Below, piece after piece: positions 1 to 7,428 of a DNA stretch of 64,000 nucleotides. Origin of the DNA: Magnetococcales bacterium (lineage in GTDB: Bacteria; Pseudomonadota; Magnetococcia; Magnetococcales; JADFZT01). Within the stretch, counting starts at the first letter, position 1, and every line of letters begins with the position of its first letter. The DNA lies in the NCBI GenBank assembly GCA_015232395.1, contig JADFZT010000003.1:1-64000 (forward strand), read 5' to 3'. The translations under genes were made by a program, and so were the position numbers. The notes under the pieces are model-generated. The model saw nothing but the letters and a program-made list of their open reading frames with translations. It had not been told where the DNA came from and ran no database searches.

Positions 1-26
1 GATCGCAAACCTGGCACTCTCCAGCC

Positions 27-1523
27 TCAAACTCTTCGTAGGCCTGCTCTCAGGCTCCCACGCACTCCTGGCCGACGACCATCTACTTTAAAAATGACAT
101 CCCCAGCCTGCAAACCAGCAACATCCGCCATGGAACCAGCCGTGACATCCTGGGCAAAGATACCTTCAGGATAAGGCGCTTGAACCTGCTGGGCAGTGTT
201 GCGATCCAGAGGCGCCAAAAGCGCTCCCAAACCACCAGCTGTGCCATCGTTCCAGGCAGCATTCAAACCAATCGCCCCACCTGGCCCAAAAGCAAAACCA
301 TCATTAAAACGACCCTGCCCCTGACCTTGACCTTGCCCCGCCCCCTGCCCCATATGCCGCTGGGGACCCTGCATGAACGCCACAGGATTGGCCGAAGGCA
401 AAATCTCATGACAACTCTCACACGGCCCCCGATCTTCATGAGGCAATGCCGCATTGGCAGCAATGGGCGGCGGAGGACGCGCAGCGATGGGACGGCCAGC
501 GGCTGTTTTGCCCAGGTTGGGTTCGATTCGGGGTAGCTCTACATTATCTTCAATAAACTCCATGGCTTTGGCGATGGAAACAGCAAACCCCACACCAGCA
601 AAAGCTTGGTTGGTGGTATAAATCGCTGTGTTAACGCCGATCACATAGCCTTTCAGGTTAGACAGAGGCCCACCGGAATTTCCACGATTGATGGCAGCAT
701 CGGTCTGGAGCAACCCCGAGTGCATGGTCCCACCAATATTGACCGCCTTGCGCTTGGCGGAAATAATGCCCTTACTCACGGTTTGGTCCAAGCCAAAGGG
801 CGAACCAATGGCAATCACCGGATCCCCAACATGGATCGGTTGACGACCTCCCAAAGGAGCAGGAATCAAAGGCTTGGCAGGCTCCACCTTCAAGATGGCC
901 AGATCCAAGGGTTCGTTCAAACGCAAAACATCCGCCACCAGACGTTGATTGCCCTTTTTGCCAAATACCGTGATAAAAACGTGCCGAGCCCCCTCCACCA
1001 CATGATAATTGGTCAGGATATGGCCCTGGGCAGTAATGATAATCCCGGAGCCGATACTCTCCATGGCGGTTTCAGCGCGGGGATTGGCAAAGTTAAGACC
1101 TGGAGCTTTGGGGTTTTCCGGTTTGATCTGGCTGGGTTGCGGCATGCTGGTGGCGCTGACGTTGACCACACTCGGCATGATCAGCTCAGCCACCGCCGAA
1201 AAAGGGCTGCGGCCCATCTCCCTGTTGACGCCATTGACCCCGGCGGGATTGACAGCAGCCACAGGAATCGCTACCGGAGTTGCTCCGGGACCGGCAAAAG
1301 TAGCCACGGGGACAGCTTCAGCACCTTGGGGAGCTTGGGAAGTAAACGGGGCAGGCTCGGTAAATCCAGTACGAAAATCGCTCGGCTTGATTTCGGTGGG
1401 CATTTCCAAAAAATAGGACATATACCAATAACTGCCGATCAACAGCAGTATGGCCGTTGCCGCTATCATGAAAAGATAGCCGAAACGATCCCCTTCCTGG
1501 TTTGGTTGAGAGTCGTCAACCAT
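27..1523 (-). CDS. mamE: Magnetosome protease MamE, magnetochrome-containing, frame-broken at the 3' end
   Basis: MamE is a membrane-anchored HtrA-like serine protease with haem-binding magnetochrome motifs that is needed for protein sorting and crystal maturation in magnetosomes. Seen here: a transmembrane segment at residues 15-35, a Pro/Ala-rich linker, and a trypsin-like domain at about 105-325 with the triad His174 (TNYHVV), Asp207 (LDLAIL) and Ser283 (GNSGGPL). One CXXCH motif (CESCH, 368-372) sits in the context GPCESCHEILP, typical of magnetochrome domains. A Gly/Gln-rich stretch follows (391-404) and then the start of a PDZ domain (from about 450). The open frame ends at 498 residues, while characterised MamE proteins are over 700. 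The last 20 or so codons do not look like PDZ sequence, but another frame (bases 1-45) reads EQAYEEFEAG, as a PDZ domain would. The start is ATG, 6 nt after the mamI stop. The mamI-mamE order matches known mamAB operons. Identity is confident; intactness is not. Confidence 0.9.
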   Translation of the reverse strand: MVDDSQPNQEGDRFGYLFMIAATAILLLIGSYWYMSYFLEMPTEIKPSDFRTGFTEPAPFTSQAPQGAEAVPVATFAGPGATPVAIPVAAVNPAGVNGVNREMGRSPFSAVAELIMPSVVNVSATSMPQPSQIKPENPKAPGLNFANPRAETAMESIGSGIIITAQGHILTNYHVVEGARHVFITVFGKKGNQRLVADVLRLNEPLDLAILKVEPAKPLIPAPLGGRQPIHVGDPVIAIGSPFGLDQTVSKGIISAKRKAVNIGGTMHSGLLQTDAAINRGNSGGPLSNLKGYVIGVNTAIYTTNQAFAGVGFAVSIAKAMEFIEDNVELPRIEPNLGKTAAGRPIAARPPPPIAANAALPHEDRGPCESCHEILPSANPVAFMQGPQRHMGQGAGQGQGQGQGRFNDGFAFGPGGAIGLNAAWNDGTAGGLGALLAPLDRNTAQQVQAPYPEGIFAQDVTAGSMADVAGLQAGDVIFKVDGRRPGVRGSLRAGLRRV

Positions 1524-1529
1524 GCTCTG

Positions 1530-1757
1530 CTACTCGTCCATCGGTCCGGCTTCACCCAAAACATCCCCACCCGGGGCAGAACTGTTTCGGCTCCCATCAC
1601 GCACCTTGGCCACTCCGGCTCCCAAAGCCACCATACCGAAAAGAATCAAAAAAATAGGCAAGACCCCCCGCAACACTTCGGCAACAGACCACCACCAGAC
1701 GGATAGTCCCCACAATCCCAGGGCCATGGCCACCAAGCCAAAAACGATATTAGCCAT
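1530..1757 (-). CDS. mamI: Magnetosome membrane protein MamI
   Basis: A 75-residue protein with two hydrophobic helices (about 3-25 and 29-50) joined by the short segment VWWWSVAEVLRG, then a polar tail. The length, the GLWGLSVWWWSV core and the position directly upstream of mamE match MamI, a small integral membrane protein required early in magnetosome membrane biogenesis and mineral nucleation in Magnetospirillum. ATG start with GGAG 7 nt upstream. It is the first gene of the magnetosome cluster visible here: mamH, which usually precedes mamI, is absent and gspE of a type II secretion system lies upstream instead. Confidence 0.87.
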   Translation of the reverse strand: MANIVFGLVAMALGLWGLSVWWWSVAEVLRGVLPIFLILFGMVALGAGVAKVRDGSRNSSAPGGDVLGEAGPMDE

Positions 1758-2068
1758 GCCGTATCTCCAGACAGTAAGCGGATAAAAAGAGTCTCAACCT
1801 GCGGATCATCCCGACCCACACCAAAAAATGCATTTTAAATACCAAAAAAAACGTTGTTACAGCTTAAAAACGCTCCCAAAGCCTCGTTTCGGCAAAAAAC
1901 GCTCTAAACTTAAATGGCTCCCCTCCCAGAGACTCTCTCCCGAAGAGAGACGCTCTGACAACAAACCCATTTTAGACAGCCTTCGCAAAACCTATAAAAC
2001 ATACCCCATGGGAAGCCAATTGGCAACGCCCATGAAAGAAACCGGCGATCTGGATTCTGCAGGAAAAC
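1758..2068. other. Intergenic region between gspE and mamI
   Basis: No credible gene. It holds a 12-bp palindrome (AAAATGCATTTT, 1825-1836), A/T-rich runs on either side of 1850, and an imperfect stem-loop at 1927-1957. It must contain either the gspE terminator and a mamI promoter or a read-through path into the magnetosome genes. I could not pick a convincing -35/-10 pair. Confidence 0.6.
1927..1957 (-). terminator. Possible stem-loop downstream of gspE
   Basis: Nested inverted repeats: CAGAG (1927-1931) pairs with CTCTG (1953-1957), and CTCTCT (1933-1938) pairs with AGAGAG (1944-1949) around a 5-nt loop. There is no immediate T run on either strand, so it could be a weak terminator, an mRNA 3' stabiliser or chance. 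Confidence 0.3.
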
Positions 2069-3601
2069 TCAATCTTCCTGACTCACCCGCAACACCTCCT
2101 TGGCCGTCGTGCGTCCCTCCTGAAGCAGACGCAAACCATCATCCCAGAGGCTTTTGGAGAAGGTTCTGGCATGAGCTGTGAGGCTATGCTCCCCGGCACC
2201 GTCATGAATTTTGCCCCGCATGACATCATCCAAAATGACCAACTCATAGATGCCGCTACGCCCCACAAATCCGGTCCGGGCGCACACATCACACCCTTGG
2301 GAACGATAGAGGGTAGATATCTCTTCGACGGAGACCCCCAAACTTCTCAATTCGGCATCACTTGCTGGATGAGGAGTTTTGCAGTGGGGACAGAGAAGCC
2401 GTACCAAGCGTTGGGCCAACACCCCCAAGAGACTGGAAGAGAGCAGATAAGGCTCAACCCCCATATCCTTGAGCCGAGCCACCGCCCCGATAGCGCTGTT
2501 GGTGTGCAGGGTGGAAAGCACCAAGTGACCCGTCAAACTCGCCTGCACCGCAATGCGGGCGGTCTCCAGATCCCGGATCTCCCCCACCATGACGATATCA
2601 GGATCCTGGCGCAAAATAGCCCGCAACCCCCGGGCAAAAGTCAGATCCACCTTGGTGTTGACGTGGGTCTGACCAATCCCTTCCAGGTTATACTCGATGG
2701 GATCTTCAACGGTCATGATGTTGCGGCTGGTTTTGTTGAGCCGCTTGAGGATGGCATAAAGAGTGGTGGTCTTACCGGAACCGGTGGGGCCGGTGACCAG
2801 AATAATCCCGTTGGGCTTGCGGATCACCTGATCCAGCTGGTTACGCATCTCCTCCGGCGTACCCAACTCTTCCAGATCGAGCCTGCCGGACTGTTTATCC
2901 AACAAACGCATCACCACCCGCTCACCATAGGCAGTGGGAATGGTGGAAACCCGCACATCCACCGGACGACCGGCAATCTTGAGAGAGATGCGGCCATCCT
3001 GGGGCAGGCGCTTTTCAGCAATATCCAATCGGGCCATCACCTTGACCCGGGAGGCGATCAGAGGAGCCAAAGCCCGCTTGGGCTCCAGCACCTTGCGCAA
3101 CACCCCATCCACCCGAAAACGTACCGACAAACGGTCTTCATAAGGCTCCAGGTGAATATCCGAAGCGTTCAACTTGACCGCCTCAGTTACCAAGGCGTTA
3201 ATCAAACGAATAATGGGAGCGTCATCAGCGCTTTCGGCCAGATCCTTCGGCTCTCCCAACTCCTCCGCCACCTGGACCAGATCCAGCTCCTCATCCAGCT
3301 CTTCCATCTCCTGGATGGCCTGGGAGGAGCCTTTTTCAAAAGCCTTTTGCAAATGATCATCGAACAGATCGTTCTCCACCCGTTCGATCAAGAGGGGTTT
3401 GCGAAAACAGCGGCGCAGCTCCACCAATGCAGGCAGAGAAGCATCCTCACGGCAGAGTACCCGCAAGGCTCCCTGGGCTCCCGGCTGCACCAATACCCCG
3501 TGACGCTTGGAAAAACCGAAGGAGAGGCCGTGATCCACCGAGGCCTCTACCAAAGCCTCCTCCCCCTGGCCACTACCAGTCTGCATAATCCTGGTATCCA
3601 T
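2069..3601 (-). CDS. gspE: Type II secretion system ATPase GspE
   Basis: The cytoplasmic hexameric ATPase that powers pseudopilus assembly in type II secretion. About 510 residues, with the bipartite DIHLEPYEDRLSVRFRVDG region of the GspE/PilB family, Walker A GPTGSGKTTTL, an Asp box (TVEDPIEY), Walker B region PDIVMVGEIRD, and the CPHC...CDVC tetracysteine zinc element near the C-terminus that marks GspE. ATG at 3601 has the purine-rich GGAGAGAGG upstream. An upstream TTG (3643) would add 14 unlikely residues. It overlaps the end of gspD by 29 nt, suggesting translational coupling. The genes normally downstream (gspF, gspG and so on) are not next; mamI follows. Confidence 0.92.
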   Translation of the reverse strand: MDTRIMQTGSGQGEEALVEASVDHGLSFGFSKRHGVLVQPGAQGALRVLCREDASLPALVELRRCFRKPLLIERVENDLFDDHLQKAFEKGSSQAIQEMEELDEELDLVQVAEELGEPKDLAESADDAPIIRLINALVTEAVKLNASDIHLEPYEDRLSVRFRVDGVLRKVLEPKRALAPLIASRVKVMARLDIAEKRLPQDGRISLKIAGRPVDVRVSTIPTAYGERVVMRLLDKQSGRLDLEELGTPEEMRNQLDQVIRKPNGIILVTGPTGSGKTTTLYAILKRLNKTSRNIMTVEDPIEYNLEGIGQTHVNTKVDLTFARGLRAILRQDPDIVMVGEIRDLETARIAVQASLTGHLVLSTLHTNSAIGAVARLKDMGVEPYLLSSSLLGVLAQRLVRLLCPHCKTPHPASDAELRSLGVSVEEISTLYRSQGCDVCARTGFVGRSGIYELVILDDVMRGKIHDGAGEHSLTAHARTFSKSLWDDGLRLLQEGRTTAKEVLRVSQED

Positions 3602-5735
3602 TGGCACCTCTCTCCACCCCCTCCTGCTGGGGAGATGGAACAAAGCTCTCCGAATCGGTTTCGGTCATGGCGCGGGTCAAGCCGGCTCCAGAATCAGCGG
3701 GCAAGGCTTCCGGCACCATCGGCTCTGTATCAAGGCGTTTATCCAGGCGTCCAGCCACCTCCTCAGCCTGACTGAACAGACCTCTGGCGGAATTATCGAT
3801 ATAGCTGTTCAACTCCGGTAACAGGGGACGATTGCGATCCATCTTCATCCACCCCCCCAGGGAAGGGGTATCGTTTTGCTGGGATCGGATATAGTCATAT
3901 TTGGACTGAGTCAGCAAAAACCCATCCTGCTCGTTGCGCAGGATGGTGGGCCGCAAAAAAACCAGTAGATTGGTCTTGACCTTGGTGTGGGTATCATAGC
4001 GAAACAGCCCTCCCAGCAGAGGTAGATCCCCCAAAACCGGCACCTTGTCGGCTGTTTCCACCAGGTCGTCCTTGATCAGTCCCCCCAACACCAATATCCG
4101 GGTGTGATCCACCATCACCACAGTCTTGATGGAGCGGGTGTTGGTCACCACATCCGCCGTACTGACCGTGCTGGGAGTCACCACCGAATCCTCAAATTCG
4201 ATATTCATGCGAATGGCATCCCCCTCGTTGATCTGGGGGGTTACCTTGAGAGAAAGCCCAACATCCTCCCGGGTGATGGTTTGGAAGGGGTTGCCCGCAT
4301 TATCCGTAGAGCTTGAGGTGATGAAGGGCACGTTCTGACCGACAATAATCTCCGCCTCTTCGTTGTCCATGGTGACCACGGTGGGCGTCGATAAAATATT
4401 GGTGGAGGTATCCTTGCGCAGGGCACGAATCAAGCCTGCAATGTGGGACGCATCGGTAAAACCGATGGAAAGCCCTTCCGGATCAAAAGAGACGCTGGAG
4501 GAGCCCTCACCCAGCTGGGCCGCCAGAGTGAAAAGCCCGGTGCCCGACCCGGAAAAGTTGGTCCCGGCGACAATTCCCTGCTCATCCCCCGAGCCCCCCA
4601 GGATTCCCCACTGGATACCCAATTCATCGTCCATCCCCGTAGAGACCTCAGCCACGACCGCCTCCACCTGCACCTGGGCGCGGCGGATGTCGAGTTTGCG
4701 GACCACATCCAAAAGGGTGCGGTTCATCCGGGGTGGGGCTGAAATCACCAACGCATTGGCAGATTCATAGGCCTGGACATTGACCACCACATCACTTTTG
4801 GCAGCCTGCCCCTTCTTGGCTTTTTCCTTCTGGACAAAATCCCGGCCCACATTGTTGAGCACCGGGGCCAGATCCTTGGCGTTGGCAAAGCGGAGATAGA
4901 TCACCTGGGTGTCCCCTGTAATTTCCACCGGGGTGTCCAGATGGGTGATGATGGCCCGCAATCGCAAGCGGGCACTCTTATCCCCACCGATCAAAATGGA
5001 GTTGGTGCGGTCATCCGCCACCAGCATGGGTTTGTCGTCCGAAGATTTATTCTTGGAACTGGTGTTGGATTTGAGCAGTGATCCCAACACCCGCACCAGA
5101 TCAGCTGCCGAGGCATGTTCCAGGCGCACCACCTCGATCTCACCACTGGAAGGACGGTCCACCCGACTAATGATCCGGGCGATTCGCCGCACCCCCGAAG
5201 CATAGTCCGAAACAATCAACATGTTGCTGGGACTGTAGGCTGCGAGATGACCCTTGGGGGTAATCATGGGACGCAACACCGCAACCAGGCGGGAGGCGTC
5301 CACATGCATCAGTTCAAACACCCGCACCACCACTTCATCCCCCCTGGCCTGGGCGATCTCCAGCTGGGAGGTGAGAGGCATACCGCTATATTTGATCCGG
5401 GTCTCCGGAACAATCTTGATGGCCCCATTGGTAGGGACCGTGATCAAATTGTGAACTTCCAGAATGGAGAGAAAGACCTGATAAAGCTCATCCACACTCA
5501 AGGAGTCCGCTGAAACCACCGTCACCTTGCCTTTGATACCGGGGTCGAGAATAAAATTGCGACCCGTCGCCTGGGAGACAGTCTCAATCAGGGTGGTGAT
5601 ATCAGCCCCCTTCAAATTCAGGGTATAGCTGCCGTCGGCAGCCGTCGCCTGCATGGGAGAAGCAACAATCAACCACCCCAACGCCAAGCCCAAAAGCCAA
5701 CCAGGGAAGCCGCTGAAATATGAGGGTTTTGCCAT
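3573..5735 (-). CDS. gspD: Type II secretion secretin GspD
   Basis: Outer-membrane secretin channel of the type II secretion system, about 720 residues. A signal peptide (LLGLALGWLIVASPMQATAA) is followed by an N0 domain (YTLNLKGADITTLIETVS...), N1-N3 ring domains, and the secretin core ending in VPVLGDLPLLGGLF and NLLVFLRPTI. A roughly 90-residue C-terminal extension may interact with a pilotin. The ATG at 5735 has AGGAG 6 nt upstream and is preferred over a TTG at 5753. It lies in the transcription order gspC-gspD-gspE; the gspC-gspD spacing of about 180 nt leaves room for an internal promoter. Confidence 0.94.
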   Translation of the reverse strand: MAKPSYFSGFPGWLLGLALGWLIVASPMQATAADGSYTLNLKGADITTLIETVSQATGRNFILDPGIKGKVTVVSADSLSVDELYQVFLSILEVHNLITVPTNGAIKIVPETRIKYSGMPLTSQLEIAQARGDEVVVRVFELMHVDASRLVAVLRPMITPKGHLAAYSPSNMLIVSDYASGVRRIARIISRVDRPSSGEIEVVRLEHASAADLVRVLGSLLKSNTSSKNKSSDDKPMLVADDRTNSILIGGDKSARLRLRAIITHLDTPVEITGDTQVIYLRFANAKDLAPVLNNVGRDFVQKEKAKKGQAAKSDVVVNVQAYESANALVISAPPRMNRTLLDVVRKLDIRRAQVQVEAVVAEVSTGMDDELGIQWGILGGSGDEQGIVAGTNFSGSGTGLFTLAAQLGEGSSSVSFDPEGLSIGFTDASHIAGLIRALRKDTSTNILSTPTVVTMDNEEAEIIVGQNVPFITSSSTDNAGNPFQTITREDVGLSLKVTPQINEGDAIRMNIEFEDSVVTPSTVSTADVVTNTRSIKTVVMVDHTRILVLGGLIKDDLVETADKVPVLGDLPLLGGLFRYDTHTKVKTNLLVFLRPTILRNEQDGFLLTQSKYDYIRSQQNDTPSLGGWMKMDRNRPLLPELNSYIDNSARGLFSQAEEVAGRLDKRLDTEPMVPEALPADSGAGLTRAMTETDSESFVPSPQQEGVERGANGYQDYADW

Positions 5736-5915
5736 CTGAACTCCTGGGCCCAAACCTTTGCCCGAGGGTATGTTAATAATGACCGTCCCACGCCCTTGAC
5801 GGCGTCAAATCGTCCTCAAATCCACACAGAGGGACACAATCCCCCAGCATTGCAAACGATTTCGCCTTGCCAGGAACCACAACCTGGCAATTGTTATCAC
5901 GCCCTGGGGCTGGAA

Positions 5916-6962
5916 TCAAAAAGTGAAATTGAATGATCGGGTCTTTTTGCCGCGTTTTACCTTGAGTTGCAAGTCGTTCTCTTCAGTCAAGCGGTTGAGC
6001 ACTTCCATTCCCTTCAGAGGATCGGTCATTTTGACCCCGTTGACGGAGGTGACCACATCACCCGCTCGCAAACCAAATTTTTTCATCAAATCGGGCCGCT
6101 GCCCAGGTTCCAGTTGAAACCCCATGAAACGGCCATCCTGGTAGGAAGGCTCCACCTGGACCAGTTCGAGGAGGCTTTCAGGGTTTTCCGCAAACCGCTG
6201 GCGCAAATCATCCAATTCCTCATCTGACAGGATATCCTGTTTATCGTCCCTGCCCTTCCTTTTGCCCCTCTTTTTACTTTTCTTTCTTTTATCCTTTTTG
6301 GCAGGCTGCTTTTTAGCCTTTTTCAATCCGTCCATCACCAGAGGTTCTCGGGGCAGGCGCAGGGTTTCGAATCGGCCACCACGCGCCAGAATCACCCGGT
6401 CGGCATGAATAGCGCTCACCTTGGCATTCCCCGGCAGGAGATCGCCGATCCCGTAGGGTTTTTCCCCCTCGGAAGGGCTATCAATCAAGGCCAGCCCCTC
6501 ATCCCCTTCCCCATCAAAGGCCACAATCCCAAGCAGGGTCAGATCCAGCTTGGTATCCGGGGCGTCCACCGGGGTAGCATTTTTCTTCCTGGCGGCAGAC
6601 TTGGGTTGATGGGCCTGACCGAAAAGATGCCAATCGGCTTTTTTGATGCGTTTTTTGGATCGGTTTCCAGATTTTTTTGGGTTGTTTTCAGGATCATCCA
6701 ACACTTCGGAGAGGGTCATGGCACCCGTGGTTTCCATGCCGACAGCCTCCCCCACCCAGGCCCAGGTCAAGCCCGCCAGATCGTGGCACAGCACCACAAT
6801 CAGTACCACGTTGAGCAACAGGGCCAAAGGACGCAACCACCCTCCCTCCAGCCCCGAAGTGACATCACGGCCCACGCTGCCAGCAGATGCAACCCCGGCT
6901 AATGAGGCTTTCCGCCAGCCAATCCGGCGCACACTCGCCAATGCCCCCTTGCCAAAACTCAC
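5916..6962 (-). CDS. gspC: Type II secretion inner-membrane protein GspC
   Basis: Inner-membrane clamp that connects the secretin to the inner-membrane platform. One transmembrane helix (LLLNVVLIVVL), the homology-region start WHLFGQ, a periplasmic HR domain (LDLTLLGIVAF...), a long Lys-rich linker (KKAKKQPAKKDKRKKSKKRG) and a C-terminal PDZ domain (GLRAGDVVTSVNGVKM). Length about 348 residues, slightly long for the family because of the basic linker. GTG at 6962 with GGAGGG upstream fits best; a TTG at 7007 would extend it by 15 residues with no ribosome site. The first gene of the gspCDE run. Confidence 0.88.
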   Translation of the reverse strand: MSFGKGALASVRRIGWRKASLAGVASAGSVGRDVTSGLEGGWLRPLALLLNVVLIVVLCHDLAGLTWAWVGEAVGMETTGAMTLSEVLDDPENNPKKSGNRSKKRIKKADWHLFGQAHQPKSAARKKNATPVDAPDTKLDLTLLGIVAFDGEGDEGLALIDSPSEGEKPYGIGDLLPGNAKVSAIHADRVILARGGRFETLRLPREPLVMDGLKKAKKQPAKKDKRKKSKKRGKRKGRDDKQDILSDEELDDLRQRFAENPESLLELVQVEPSYQDGRFMGFQLEPGQRPDLMKKFGLRAGDVVTSVNGVKMTDPLKGMEVLNRLTEENDLQLKVKRGKKTRSFNFTF

Positions 6963-7428
6963 GAACACCCCTCCAACTTTCGAATAGATGGGACCAGCTT
7001 GACCCAAACCGATTCATTATGCCACAAGGCATCAAAAAAACCCATCCCCTGTGCACCCTTCCCAACAGCAGGCCGGGAATGGCTGGCAGTAAAACAGGGA
7101 TACCTTACATTGAGAAAATACCGAAGTGTGGGCTGGAATGTAAAAACAACAGGTAGGATCTCTCCCCGGGATCCCCCCCCTTTTTTTGCGACCCTTGCCC
7201 CTGAAAACACCAAAAAAGCACCCTACCGAAGGTAGGCCACGCCTCCATATTACATGAAAGATACCAGCAGGCTGCAGAAAAAACGCCAACCATCCCCAAG
7301 AGCTGCGACCAAGCCCGGGAGTCCACCCAATGTCCACCAGCTCCAGTAAATAAGCCGCCTGGCTTCCCACCCAGTTCACAAGAGTGACAACAGACCACTC
7401 TCCGACAAAATTCAGCAAACCATCCCCT
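6963..7428. other. Region between the group II intron and gspC (3' exon side)
   Basis: No convincing gene on either strand. Overlapping ORFs on the minus strand here have no recognisable domains and low-complexity composition (runs of Trp, Gly and Cys). As the 3' exon of the group II intron, it should continue the intergenic sequence that lay after the dsrP terminator before insertion, and it should contain the gspC promoter. Confidence 0.5.

Noticed and set aside
606-1706. 366-codon open frame on the plus strand
   Set aside because: Antisense to mamE and mamI, with no recognisable protein features.
2171-3775. 534-codon open frame on the plus strand
   Set aside because: Fully antisense to gspE; no domain, poor start and composition explained by the codon structure of gspE.
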